Source: Candidatus Thiodictyon intracellulare (GTDB lineage Bacteria; Pseudomonadota; Gammaproteobacteria; Chromatiales; Chromatiaceae). Taken from it: a DNA stretch of 8,192 nt. This document shows, in pieces, positions 1 to 7,230 of this stretch. Position 1 is the first letter of the stretch; each line of letters starts with the position of its first letter. Both the position numbers and the translations under genes were made by a program. A model generated the notes under the pieces. The model saw only the letters and a list, made by a program, of their open reading frames with translations. It did not search any database and was not told the origin of the DNA. The stretch covers positions 1 to 8,192 of the forward strand of contig JADNEJ010000245.1 of NCBI GenBank assembly GCA_016292295.1. Reading direction: 5' to 3'.

Positions 1-118
1 GGAAGCGGCGCATCGGCAGTAGCACTCCGGCCATCGGGCGACCATCGGGGTTGATTTCGACAGTGTACCGGACTCGCCGCCCCGACGGAGCCCCAAAGTC
101 CGACAGGCTGCTAGGGTC
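1..118 (-). pseudogene. Possible 5'-truncated cold-shock-like domain remnant, running off the window edge
   Basis: After the TGA at 121..119 the minus strand stays open for 39 codons to the window edge, in a different frame from ccmI and overlapping its last bases. The translation contains GRRVRYTVEINPDGRPMAG, which by eye resembles the last strands of a cold-shock-like domain (the pattern 'G-x-x-V-x-Y-x-V-E-x-x-x-x-G-R-P-x-A'), as found at the N-terminus of CSD/DUF1294 membrane proteins. No ATG, GTG or TTG precedes this stretch in frame. The first ATG is at 34..32, inside the similar part and without a Shine-Dalgarno sequence, so if the similarity is real the front half of the domain is missing. 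It could instead be a chance open frame, or the start of a new gene at 34 (MAGVLLPMRRF...). The rest lies outside the window. Similarity is from memory only. Confidence 0.28.
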
Positions 119-1424
119 TCACGCGGTCGACCGCCACGGCCACCGGCGGGCCTCCAGACGCCTTGACCGGACCCGTCTGACCCTCCAGGTCGCCGGCGCT
201 CGGCGTGGCCTGCCCGCTCTTGGAGATACGTGCGCTGACCAGGACCTCCGGGTAGTCGGAGAGCCGCAGGGTCGGTATCACGGCCATGCTGTCGTCCAGG
301 CTGAGGGTCGCCGGCAGGTCGGCGACCCTGAGGCGTTGGACCGCCAGCGGCATGAGCGGTCCGGTCGGGGCGCGAGCGCAGACGAACACCGTGTCGTCGG
401 GGGCAGCCTGGGCGGTCAGCGTGGGGGCAAGTGTGACGTTTACCTGGATGCGCGCCTCAGTGTCCTCGGTCGCGATCACAGCCGGTCCGGCGTGCGCCGG
501 GGCGGTTGCGGTGGCACTCGCGTTCGACGCCGGTGCCGCGGCCGGGCTCGCCCGGCCCTGCGCCTCGGCGATCATCGCGGCGAGTTGCTGCGCCTCCTGC
601 CCGGCCGGGTCCAATTCGCTCAAGAGCACCTGCCAGCGCTGCACCGCCGCGGTGTAGCGCTCCTCTTGATAGGCCAGCATCCCATCGAGCCAGCGGGCAT
701 TGGGGTTGGTGGGCTCAAGCCGCAGGGCGGTGCGGATCAGTTCCGCCGGGCGACCGCTCAGGCGGTTACCCGCGTTGGCGCCCAGGGCCTCGGCGTAAGC
801 GGCCAGCACGCTGGCCTGCTCCGGAGCGAGTTGGTAGGCGCGCTCCAGGGTCTCCAGGGCCTTGGCCGGCTGCCCGATCGCAAAGTAGGTGCGTCCGGCC
901 ATCAGCCAGCCGTCCAGGTTGTCGGGGGTCATCTGCATTCGTTCAGTCAGCCCCTGCGCCAGGACCTCCAGGGACTGCGTCGCCTGAGGGTCGGCTCCTG
1001 GCGCGGCCTCGCCCGTCGCACCCCCGGCCGTCTCGATCCGGAGGATGATGCCCTGATCACCCAGTTGCAGGTAGGCAAGCACGGTTGCCACCGGCAGCGC
1101 GACGCCCAAGATCAGGGCCAGAATGGGCGCCCGGCCGTCGTCGGCCCGCGGTGATGCGCTGCGGTCACCGGGGGCTGCGTCCCCGCCCAAGTCGTACAGC
1201 AGTTCCCGCTCCAGATCCTTGAGCGCCGCCGCGTACTGGTCCTGGTCGAGGACCCCGGCGGCCAGGTCGCCGTCCAATTCGTCGCGGCGTCGGCGAAAGA
1301 CCTGGAGGTTTAACTGTCCCTGGCTTAGCGCGGCGTCCGCGACCAGGGTGCGCAGCAACGGCCGGACGATGAAGAGCACAGCCAGGCCCGTGAGCCCGGC
1401 GACGAGGATCCAGAAAATGATCAT
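111..1424 (-). CDS. ccmI: CcmI, TPR apocytochrome c chaperone of the heme-ligation complex
   Basis: A 437-residue membrane protein that binds apocytochrome c in the periplasm and presents it to the CcmF/CcmH heme lyase. The start is the ATG at 1424..1422 (MIIFWILVAG), which overlaps the ccmH stop as ATGA. The frame is open further upstream, but that part lies over ccmH and is basic and unlike any Ccm protein. Residues 3-20 form a first membrane segment and about 101-119 a second. Between them is a cytoplasmic stretch (RRRRDELDGDLAAGVLD) typical of the CcmI N-terminus. About 165-285 hold TPR-like helices (DNLDGWLMAGRTYFAIGQ, YQLAPEQASVLAAYAEAL). An Ala/Pro-rich linker at 290-318 leads to a C-terminal beta-rich domain (about 323-400; ARIQVNVTLAP, DDTVFVCARAP). 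This matches the two-membrane-segment plus TPR plus C-terminal domain design of CcmI/CycH. Last gene of the operon; no clear terminator follows it before the window edge. No strong Shine-Dalgarno sequence is seen, so translation probably depends on coupling to ccmH. Confidence 0.93.
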   Translation of the reverse strand: MIIFWILVAGLTGLAVLFIVRPLLRTLVADAALSQGQLNLQVFRRRRDELDGDLAAGVLDQDQYAAALKDLERELLYDLGGDAAPGDRSASPRADDGRAPILALILGVALPVATVLAYLQLGDQGIILRIETAGGATGEAAPGADPQATQSLEVLAQGLTERMQMTPDNLDGWLMAGRTYFAIGQPAKALETLERAYQLAPEQASVLAAYAEALGANAGNRLSGRPAELIRTALRLEPTNPNARWLDGMLAYQEERYTAAVQRWQVLLSELDPAGQEAQQLAAMIAEAQGRASPAAAPASNASATATAPAHAGPAVIATEDTEARIQVNVTLAPTLTAQAAPDDTVFVCARAPTGPLMPLAVQRLRVADLPATLSLDDSMAVIPTLRLSDYPEVLVSARISKSGQATPSAGDLEGQTGPVKASGGPPVAVAVDRVRP

Positions 1425-1912
1425 TTGGCGGTTTCTTTCGAGGCTTCGGCGGCGGCGAGGATCTGCTCGATACGGGTCTGGTCGTCCGGGCTCAGGGTCT
1501 GCTCGGGTTCGCTCCCCCGGCGCCGCAGTGTGCGCAGCAGAAACACCGCGCCGACCCCGATCAGAATGAAGGGACCGAACCACAGCAGGTAGGTAGACGG
1601 CTTGACTGGCGGCTGGTAGAGGACGAAGTCCCCGTAACGGTCCACCAGGAAGCGGGTGATTTCATCCTGGGACTTGCCCGCGCGCATCATCGCGTAGACC
1701 TCGCGGCGCAGATCTTGCGCCAGGTCTGACTGGGACGCGGCCAGAGACTCGTTCTGACACACCAGACAGCGCAGCTTGCCGGTCAGGTCACGAAAGGCTT
1801 GTTCATGGGCCGGGGTGTCGAAGCTGAACTCCTGGAGGGTAAAGGCGTTGACGCTCCCCCCGGCGAGCAGGGCGGCCAGCAGCGCTGGAGCGAGGAGGCT
1901 TCTCGGACTCAT
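1421..1912 (-). CDS. ccmH: CcmH, thiol-oxidoreductase subunit of cytochrome c heme lyase
   Basis: A 163-residue membrane-anchored periplasmic protein of the CcmH/CycL/NrfF family, which works with CcmG to keep the CXXCH cysteines of apocytochrome c reduced and belongs to the CcmF-CcmH-CcmI ligation complex. An N-terminal signal sequence (about 1-23, SLLAPALLAALLAGGSVNA) is followed by the diagnostic LRCLVCQNESLAASQSDLA motif with Cys49 and Cys52. Next come the three-helix fold signature (AQDLRREV, FLVDRYGDFVLY) and one membrane segment at about 108-127, then a short charged tail. The length fits the stand-alone form without the fused TPR part seen in E. coli. It starts three bases after the ccmG stop, with AAGGGA about six bases ahead of the ATG, and its stop overlaps the ccmI start (ATGA). 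Confidence 0.96.
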   Translation of the reverse strand: MSPRSLLAPALLAALLAGGSVNAFTLQEFSFDTPAHEQAFRDLTGKLRCLVCQNESLAASQSDLAQDLRREVYAMMRAGKSQDEITRFLVDRYGDFVLYQPPVKPSTYLLWFGPFILIGVGAVFLLRTLRRRGSEPEQTLSPDDQTRIEQILAAAEASKETAK

Positions 1913-1915
1913 GGG

Positions 1916-2458
1916 CTATCCCTTGGGCGTATATTTCTTGATCACCGGCAGCATCTCGTCCTGCCAGACCTTGTCGTTGATGGGTCCGATGCGTTTGTGC
2001 CGGATGATACCGTTGGGGTCGACGATGAAGGTCTCGGGCGCGCCATAGACCCCTAGGTCGATTCCCACCTTATTAGTATGGTCGTAGAAGACCATGGCGT
2101 AGGGGTCACCGAAGCGGTGCAGCATCTCGAGCGCCGCCGAGCGCTCGTCCTTCCAGTTGAAGCCGACCACCTTCACCCCGGACTCGCGTGCAACACGCAC
2201 CAGCTTGGCGTGTTCCTGGCGGCAGGACGGGCACCAGGACGCCCAGACGTTCACCAGTGAGACCTTGCCCTTGAGGGCGTCGGAGCTGATCAGCTTGCCC
2301 GGGTCCTTCAGTGACTCAAGCTGGAAGGCTGGTAACGGCTTGTCGACCAGGGGCGAGGGGACCTTACTGGGGTCCAGTCCGAGCCCATAGAAGAGCAGGG
2401 CGGCGAGCGCCAGGAAGGCGCCGAGCGGTACCAGGTAGCGGGTGGTGGAAGCGGCCAT
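1916..2458 (-). CDS. ccmG: CcmG (DsbE), membrane-anchored periplasmic thioredoxin-like protein
   Basis: A 180-residue thiol:disulfide interchange protein dedicated to cytochrome c biogenesis; it passes reductant to CcmH and the apocytochrome. I place the start at the ATG at 2458..2456 (MAASTTRYLV) because GAGGA lies six bases ahead of it. A TTG two codons upstream is in frame but overlaps the spacer. Residues about 8-25 form a signal anchor. The thioredoxin fold follows, with VSLVNVWASWCPSCRQE carrying the redox pair Cys76 and Cys79 (WCPSC), the acidic GFNWKDE segment typical of CcmG, and the cis-proline loop GVYGAPETF (Pro141), then VDPNGIIRHKRIG. It follows ccmF after 51 bases, the longest gap in the operon, and leads straight into ccmH. 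The length is usual for the family. Confidence 0.96.
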   Translation of the reverse strand: MAASTTRYLVPLGAFLALAALLFYGLGLDPSKVPSPLVDKPLPAFQLESLKDPGKLISSDALKGKVSLVNVWASWCPSCRQEHAKLVRVARESGVKVVGFNWKDERSAALEMLHRFGDPYAMVFYDHTNKVGIDLGVYGAPETFIVDPNGIIRHKRIGPINDKVWQDEMLPVIKKYTPKG

Positions 2459-2464
2459 CGTCAA

Positions 2465-2469
2465 TCCTC
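2465..2469 (-). promoter_or_regulatory. Ribosome binding site of ccmG (GAGGA)
   Basis: GAGGA on the minus strand sits six bases before the ATG at 2458..2456. It decides against the in-frame TTG at 2464..2462, which would directly abut this motif and leave no spacer. Confidence 0.65.
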
Positions 2470-2509
2470 AGTCTCCGATTCAGTGAAGCGCACGCTGCTC
2501 TTTGCGGCA

Positions 2510-4486
2510 CTAAGCGACCGCCGCGCCGGCCGGCAGGATGGCCGTGTTGCGTGCGCTCCGATAGCGTCGGTCGCTTACCGCCAGCAGGCCGCCGAGGGCC
2601 ATCAGTATCCCGCCGAGCCAGATCCAACGCACATAGGGCTTGTAGTAGAGGCGCACCGCCCAATCACCCTGATTGCCGACCGGCTCGCCCAGTGACACAT
2701 AGAGGTCGCGCAGCAGTCCGGGGTCGATCCCCGCCTCGGTCATGGGCATGCCGCCGGCCACATAGGCGCGCTTCTCCGGTTGCAGGGCGGCGACCTGCCG
2801 GTCCCCTTGGAAGATACGGAAATCGCCCCGTTTAGCCTGGTAGTTGGGGCCGACGATGGTGGTGACGCCATTGAACTGGAAGCGATAGCCGGCCGTCTCG
2901 TGGACCGCACCGGGGGACATCCGCACGTCGGTCTCCACCCCGAAGCTGATGACCATGGTGACCCCGACGATGGAGACGGCGATGCCGAGATGGGCCAGCC
3001 ACATGCCGTACCAACCGCGGCCCTGACCGCCCAGGTCGGTCGTGAATCCCTGCAGCCCGCGATGGGTCAGCCGCTCGCCCAGGGCGATCAGGTGGGTGAT
3101 AACGAGCCAGGCGGTGAGCCCGAGTCCCAGCCCCACATGCAGGTTACCCGGCAGGACCAGGCCAGTTGCGGCGAGCACCCCGATGACCAGGCTCATTGCC
3201 AGCACCGCCCATAGGAGGCGCAGCAGGCGGCCCGCGTTATCGTGCTTCCAGCGGGTAAGGGGGCCGATGCCCATGGCCAGCACCAGCAGCGGCGAGAGCA
3301 CCACGAACATCATGTTGAACCAGGGGAAGCCGACCGAGATTTTGCCCCAGCCAGCGGCCTCGTAGATCAGCGGGGCCAGAGTGCCGAAGAGGACCACGGC
3401 CGCCAGGGCGGCGAGCAGTAGGTTGTTGATCAGCAGAAAGCTCTCGCGCGAGATGAGATCGAAGCGTCCGCCCTCGGAGATCGCCGGGGCGCGCCAGGCA
3501 TAGAGTGCAAGTGAGCCGCCGATGACGATCACCAGAAAGGCCAGGATGAAGGCCCCGCGCGCCGGGTCCGTGGCGAAGGCGTGGACCGAGGTCAGGACTC
3601 CGGAGCGCACTAGGAAGGTCCCGAGCAGTGACAGCGAGAAGGCGGCGATGGCGAGCAGCACCGTCCAACTCTTGAAGGCCCCGCGTTTCTCGGTCACCGC
3701 CAGCGAATGGATCAGGGCCGTGCCCACCAGCCAGGGCATGAAGGAGGCGTTCTCGACCGGGTCCCAGAACCACCAGCCGCCCCAGCCCAGTTCGTAGTAG
3801 GCCCACCAGGAGCCTAGTGCGATACCGATGGTGAGGAAGATCCAGGCGACCGTGGTCCAGGGTCGCGACCAGCGCGCCCAGGCCGCGTCCAGCTTGCCGC
3901 CGATCAGTGCCGCGATGGCGAAGGCGAAGGCGACCGAGAAGCCGACGTAGCCCATATAGAGCATCGGCGGGTGGATAGCAAGCCCGAAGTCCTGGAGCAG
4001 CGGGTTCAGATCCCGGCCCTCCAGTGGCAACGGGAAGATGCGCTCGAAGGGGTTCGATGTCAGCAGCATGAAGAGCAGAAAGCCGATGGCGATCATCGCC
4101 TGCACCGCGATGACACGCGCGACCATCGGCAGCGGCAGGTTGCGGCTGAAGGTCGCGACCGCCGCCCCCCAGCCGGCTAGCAACAGTGCCCACAGCAGCA
4201 GCGAGCCCTCATGAGCGCCCCACACGGCGGAGACTTTGTAGAGATCGGGCAGCAGGCTGTTGGAGTTGGTGGCGACATAGACCACCGAGAAGTCGCTGGT
4301 CAGGAAGGCCTGGACCAGACAGGCGAAGGCGATCACGAGGAAGGTGAATTGACCCCAGGCCAGAGGGCGGGCCATCTCCATCCAGGCGCGGCGGCGGTTG
4401 AATGAGCCCCAGAGCGGAAATATAGCCTGGGTGACGGCAAGGCCCAGGGCCAGGATCAGGGCGAAGTGTCCGAGTTCGGGGATCAT
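2510..4486 (-). CDS. ccmF: CcmF, cytochrome c heme lyase core subunit
   Basis: A 658-residue polytopic inner-membrane protein that takes heme from holo-CcmE and ligates it to apocytochrome c. The sequence is hydrophobic with many membrane segments. The tryptophan-rich WWD heme-handling motif is at about 235-246 (WGGWWFWDPVEN), followed by a conserved segment with His260. Histidines 172 (IHPP), 260, 302 (SVHAFATDP) and 499 (WLAHLG) appear to correspond to the four conserved histidines of E. coli CcmF (His173, His261, His303, His491): two near the periplasmic heme site and two ligands of the stable heme b. That matching is from memory, by eye. The C-terminal part (520-615) is a periplasmic soluble segment, and the last membrane helix is at about 620-637. 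The ATG at 4486 has AGGAG six bases upstream and overlaps the ccmE stop as ATGA. Full length for the family, no interruption. Confidence 0.97.
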   Translation of the reverse strand: MIPELGHFALILALGLAVTQAIFPLWGSFNRRRAWMEMARPLAWGQFTFLVIAFACLVQAFLTSDFSVVYVATNSNSLLPDLYKVSAVWGAHEGSLLLWALLLAGWGAAVATFSRNLPLPMVARVIAVQAMIAIGFLLFMLLTSNPFERIFPLPLEGRDLNPLLQDFGLAIHPPMLYMGYVGFSVAFAFAIAALIGGKLDAAWARWSRPWTTVAWIFLTIGIALGSWWAYYELGWGGWWFWDPVENASFMPWLVGTALIHSLAVTEKRGAFKSWTVLLAIAAFSLSLLGTFLVRSGVLTSVHAFATDPARGAFILAFLVIVIGGSLALYAWRAPAISEGGRFDLISRESFLLINNLLLAALAAVVLFGTLAPLIYEAAGWGKISVGFPWFNMMFVVLSPLLVLAMGIGPLTRWKHDNAGRLLRLLWAVLAMSLVIGVLAATGLVLPGNLHVGLGLGLTAWLVITHLIALGERLTHRGLQGFTTDLGGQGRGWYGMWLAHLGIAVSIVGVTMVISFGVETDVRMSPGAVHETAGYRFQFNGVTTIVGPNYQAKRGDFRIFQGDRQVAALQPEKRAYVAGGMPMTEAGIDPGLLRDLYVSLGEPVGNQGDWAVRLYYKPYVRWIWLGGILMALGGLLAVSDRRYRSARNTAILPAGAAVA

Positions 4487-4974
4487 TGGGCACTCCTAGG
4501 GCACGCCGCTCGGGTCGTCGCCGCAGCGGCCGTGGCGGCCGGCGCGCCCTGTGACTGGACCGATTTAAGACTGGCCGCGACCTCAGGTGGCATATAGGCC
4601 TCATCGTGTTTGGCCAGTACCTCTTCCGCATAGAAGACCCCGTCGGGTCCCAGGCGCCCCTTGGTCACGGCCCCCTGGCCCTCCTTGAAAAGGTCGGGGA
4701 GTATGCCGGTATAGGAAACCTTGACTGTCTGGGCCAGGTCCGTCACGTCGAAGGTCACCGTCAGCCCGTCCGCCGCCCGTTGCAGTGACCCTTTGTTGAC
4801 TAGCCCGCCGACGCGAAAGACCCGACCGGCCGGCGCCTCCCTCGCCAGCACCTGGGACGGGCTGAAGAAATAGGAGATGTTGCTTTGCAAGGCGCTGATT
4901 GCGAGGGCCGCCGCGGTGCCGACGCCTAAGATCGCCACGCCGACCAGTAGCAGCCGCTTGTGTCTCGCTTTCAT
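4483..4974 (-). CDS. ccmE: CcmE, periplasmic heme chaperone
   Basis: A 163-residue membrane-anchored heme chaperone that covalently binds heme in transit from the CcmABCD complex to CcmF. A short basic cytoplasmic start (MKARHKR) precedes a membrane anchor at about 8-29. Then comes an OB-fold beta-barrel with the family signature (GRVFRVGGLVNKGSL) and VSYTGILPDLFKEGQGAV. The heme-binding motif is LAKHDEAYMPPEV, with His123 the covalent attachment residue and Tyr127 the nearby heme ligand (E. coli His130 and Tyr134). The tail after residue 140 is Ala/Thr-rich and likely flexible, as in other CcmE proteins. GGAG lies seven bases ahead of the ATG. The start overlaps the ccmD stop (ATGA) and the stop overlaps the ccmF start. 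Confidence 0.97.
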   Translation of the reverse strand: MKARHKRLLLVGVAILGVGTAAALAISALQSNISYFFSPSQVLAREAPAGRVFRVGGLVNKGSLQRAADGLTVTFDVTDLAQTVKVSYTGILPDLFKEGQGAVTKGRLGPDGVFYAEEVLAKHDEAYMPPEVAASLKSVQSQGAPAATAAAATTRAACPRSAQ

Positions 4975-5153
4975 TGCTTGTCTCCCGCGTTACACAACCG
5001 CAGCAGGCGCTGGAGCCGCGCCAGAATCGCACGATTGCCGCGGCGCAGCCCCACCGTCTCGATGAACAGCAACGTCATCGTCATGCCATAGGCGCTCCAG
5101 ACGTAACCGGCATAACCGCCTTGAGAGATGAATTCCAGCATCTTGGTCATCAT
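4971..5153 (-). CDS. ccmD: CcmD, small membrane adaptor of the CcmABC complex
   Basis: A 60-residue protein fitting CcmD, needed to release holo-CcmE from the CcmABCD complex. The N-terminus carries the recognisable pattern MLEFISQGGYAGYVWSAYG (family feature: F..MGGYa.YVW.aY), followed by a single membrane segment at about 20-35 and a basic, charged cytoplasmic tail rich in Arg. Two consecutive ATGs begin it. The first (5153) overlaps the ccmC stop as ATGA and has GGAG five bases upstream; the second (5150) would also be served. Position between ccmC and ccmE is the standard one. The open frame extends far upstream over ccmC, but that part is an out-of-frame shadow. Confidence 0.9.
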   Translation of the reverse strand: MMTKMLEFISQGGYAGYVWSAYGMTMTLLFIETVGLRRGNRAILARLQRLLRLCNAGDKQ

Positions 5154-5920
5154 CCCCGCTCCGGCGCGCGCACCAGGTCCTGGACCCAGGCGGTCTCGGC
5201 TTCGCGGGTGAGGATCATGCTGCGTACGCGCATCAGTGTCGTAGCGAATGAGTACATCCAGAATCCCAGAGTCATGGTGAGCATCGCGAACAGGATATTG
5301 CCGTCGACCTTGCGCAGCCCCGAGCGCTGGTGCAGCGCGGCGCACTGGTTGGGGTCCGGACAGTTGATGGACCAGAAGATCACCGGCACCATCACCAGGC
5401 CGACGATTGCCAGGAGCGAGGCCGCCCGGTCGGCGCGGCGGTTGTCGTCGATGGCCGAGTGCAGGGCGATGTAACCGATATAGAGAAAGAACAGGATCAG
5501 CTCCGAGGTCAGGCGCGGATCCCAGTCCCAATAGGTGCCCCAACTCGGACGCCCCCAGATGGCCCCGGTCCACAGCGCCAGGAAGGTGAAGATGGCCCCA
5601 GTCGGCGCAATGGCATTCGCCATCATGAATGACAGGCGGGTCTTGAAGACCAGCCCTACCGCTGCCCAGGCGACCAGCATCGCATAGAGCCACATCGACA
5701 TCCAGGCCGCGCCGACATGGATGAAGATGATCCGGTAATAGCCCTTCTGCGCATTGCTGCCGCCGAGCTGGTCCGGGGTCTCAAAAAACCCCCAATAGAG
5801 CGCGATCAGGATAAAGGCCGCCGCTAGCACCCAAAACACCGGGATCAGCCGGCCCGTCAGTGGGTAGAAGCTAGCCGGAGCGGCGAATCTGGACCAGGGT
5901 TTCGTCATCGGGATATCCAT
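5150..5920 (-). CDS. ccmC: CcmC, heme-handling membrane protein that loads CcmE
   Basis: A 256-residue polytopic membrane protein of the heme-handling family; it presents heme to CcmE and forms the CcmABCD release complex. Six membrane segments are apparent. The first periplasmic heme-ligand histidine is His68 (IIFIHVGAAW), the WWD-type motif is at 127-139 (WGTYWDWDPRLTS), and the second ligand histidine is His197 in LHQRS. Oddly, the stretch before LHQ reads SINCPDPNQCAALHQ, with cysteines 187 and 193, where the members I recall have a Trp-Trp-Asn-Thr sequence; the frame is uninterrupted there. The start is uncertain. The ATG at 5920 begins one base after the ccmB stop but has no clear Shine-Dalgarno sequence. 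The ATG at 5908 (MTKPWSRF) aligns better with the E. coli N-terminus and would give 252 residues. The stop overlaps the ccmD start. Confidence 0.95.
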   Translation of the reverse strand: MDIPMTKPWSRFAAPASFYPLTGRLIPVFWVLAAAFILIALYWGFFETPDQLGGSNAQKGYYRIIFIHVGAAWMSMWLYAMLVAWAAVGLVFKTRLSFMMANAIAPTGAIFTFLALWTGAIWGRPSWGTYWDWDPRLTSELILFFLYIGYIALHSAIDDNRRADRAASLLAIVGLVMVPVIFWSINCPDPNQCAALHQRSGLRKVDGNILFAMLTMTLGFWMYSFATTLMRVRSMILTREAETAWVQDLVRAPERG

Positions 5921-5921
5921 G

Positions 5922-6593
5922 CTATTCAATCGAGATCCGCAGGGCGGCGGCGCAGGCGAAGGGCGCCAGGGCGAGTGCGGCCACCAGGAAGGCCGCGAGT
6001 AAGGTCAGATAGAGCCGGGCCTCGCCGAGCGCAACGGCGCCGACCGTCACGGCCCCGGCCCCGTAGACCAGCACCGGGATATAGAGCGGCAGGATCAGGA
6101 GTGCCAGGAGGATTCCGCCGCCGCGCAGCCCGAGCGTCAGGGCCGCGCCGATGGCCCCGATCAGGCTCAGCACCGGGGTGCCCAGGAGCAGCGACATCAT
6201 CATGACGGTGATGGCGGAGTCCGTCAGGTGATACTGCATCCCGACCAGGGGCGCGATCAACACCAGGGGCAATCCGGTCAAGAGCCAATGGGCCGCGATC
6301 TTGGCCAGCGTCAGCAGCACCAGAGGCTGATCGGTCAGCAACAGTTGCTCCAGGGTCCCGTCCTCGTAGTCCGCGGCGAAGAGCCGCTCCAGGGCCAGCA
6401 TGGACGACAGCAAGGCCGCTACCCAGGCCACGCCGGGGCCCAGGACGCGCAACACCGCCCGCTCGGTCCCCACGCCCAGCGGAAATAGGCTCACCACGAT
6501 CACAAAGAAAACGAGGGTGGTCAGCACGTCGGTACGCCGACGCACGGCCAACAGCAGGTCGCGGTGCAGCACGCTCCAGAAAACCTTGAACAC
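5922..6593 (-). CDS. ccmB: CcmB, membrane subunit of the CcmAB holo-CcmE release transporter
   Basis: A 223-residue integral membrane protein, usual length for CcmB. With the ATPase CcmA it drives release of heme-loaded CcmE from CcmC/CcmD. The conserved N-terminal pattern (VFWSVLHRDLLLAVRRRTD) is followed by about six hydrophobic helices, and the cytoplasmic motif ALERLFAADYEDGTLEQLLL is highly characteristic of CcmB and probably contacts CcmA. Pro/Gly-rich segments follow (LLLGTPVLSLIGAIGAALT, LLILPLYIPVLVYGAG). The start is a GTG at 6593, supported by GAGGA eight bases upstream and by the absence of any nearby in-frame ATG. It lies 19 bases after ccmA. Confidence 0.96.
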   Translation of the reverse strand: MFKVFWSVLHRDLLLAVRRRTDVLTTLVFFVIVVSLFPLGVGTERAVLRVLGPGVAWVAALLSSMLALERLFAADYEDGTLEQLLLTDQPLVLLTLAKIAAHWLLTGLPLVLIAPLVGMQYHLTDSAITVMMMSLLLGTPVLSLIGAIGAALTLGLRGGGILLALLILPLYIPVLVYGAGAVTVGAVALGEARLYLTLLAAFLVAALALAPFACAAALRISIE

Positions 6594-6601
6594 CGGCTCT
6601 G

Positions 6602-6606
6602 TCCTC
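6602..6606 (-). promoter_or_regulatory. Ribosome binding site of ccmB (GAGGA)
   Basis: GAGGA on the minus strand lies eight bases before the GTG at 6593..6591, in the 19-base gap after ccmA. It supports the GTG as the true ccmB start. Confidence 0.6.
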
Positions 6607-6612
6607 GTGCGC

Positions 6613-7230
6613 TCAGGCGCCCAGATCCAGGTGACGCGCCTGACCCGAGGTCAGGGGTACCGTCTGGTGGGTGGTGAGTACCGCGAGTCCGCCCGCGGCC
6701 ACATGAGTGGCGATCAGCTCCTGAAGCAAGTTCACCGCGTCCAGGTCCAGCGCGGTGAAGGGCTCATCCAGGACCCACAGTGGCGCCCGGCTCAGGATCA
6801 GCCGCGTCAGGGCCACCCGCTTCTTTTGTCCTTGCGACAGCATCCGCGTCGGCAGGTCCTCGAAGCCGGCGAGCCCAATCCGCCTTAGTGCCGCCCAGAG
6901 CGCGTCGCGGCCCACCCGGTCCCCGTCGAGCGTCGTCGCCAGGCGCAGGTTCTCCACTCCGGTCAGATCGTCCTTGATGCCGTTGAGGTGGCCCAGGTAG
7001 AGCAGGTCCCGCCGGAAATCCTCCGCCAGGGTCCGGATCGACTCACCCTTCCAGCGCACCTCACCGTCATCCTGGGTAAAGAGCCCGCAGAGGATCCGCA
7101 GCAGGGTCGTCTTGCCGCTGCCGTTGCGTCCGCGCACATGCAGCAAGGTCCCGGCCTCGATCTGAAAATCCAGTCCACAGAACAGCAAACGATCGCCGCG
7201 CCGACATTCGAGCTTCGCCACCTGGAGCAT
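6613..7230 (-). CDS. ccmA: CcmA, ATP-binding subunit of the heme chaperone release transporter
   Basis: A 205-residue ABC ATPase; ATP hydrolysis by CcmA with CcmB frees holo-CcmE from CcmC/CcmD. In order: Walker A at about 34-42 (GRNGSGKTT), the LYLGHLNGIK segment characteristic of CcmA near the Q-loop, the ABC signature as LSQGQKKRVALTRL (131 onward, CcmA-type LSxGQ), Walker B LWVLDEPFTALD (from 151), and the H-loop histidine in TTHQ (about 188). The length is typical of this short ABC subfamily. The start chosen is ATG at 7230 (MLQVAKLEC), matching the usual CcmA N-terminus. An in-frame TTG at 7242 would add four residues; neither has a convincing Shine-Dalgarno sequence. First gene of the operon. 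Confidence 0.95.
   Translation of the reverse strand: MLQVAKLECRRGDRLLFCGLDFQIEAGTLLHVRGRNGSGKTTLLRILCGLFTQDDGEVRWKGESIRTLAEDFRRDLLYLGHLNGIKDDLTGVENLRLATTLDGDRVGRDALWAALRRIGLAGFEDLPTRMLSQGQKKRVALTRLILSRAPLWVLDEPFTALDLDAVNLLQELIATHVAAGGLAVLTTHQTVPLTSGQARHLDLGA

Noticed and set aside
51..1154. A 367-codon plus-strand open frame
   Set aside because: It is antisense to ccmI, rich in Arg and Gly, with no recognisable domain; a GC-rich shadow.
1425..1583. An N-terminal extension of ccmI of 53 codons
   Set aside because: It overlaps ccmH out of frame and is basic and unlike CcmI; the ATG at 1424 directly precedes the first membrane segment and overlaps the ccmH stop.
3237..4193. A 318-codon minus-strand open frame inside ccmF
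   Set aside because: It lies in another frame of ccmF, whose translation is a full-length, clearly conserved CcmF; the alternate product is Arg/Pro/Gly-rich with no domain.
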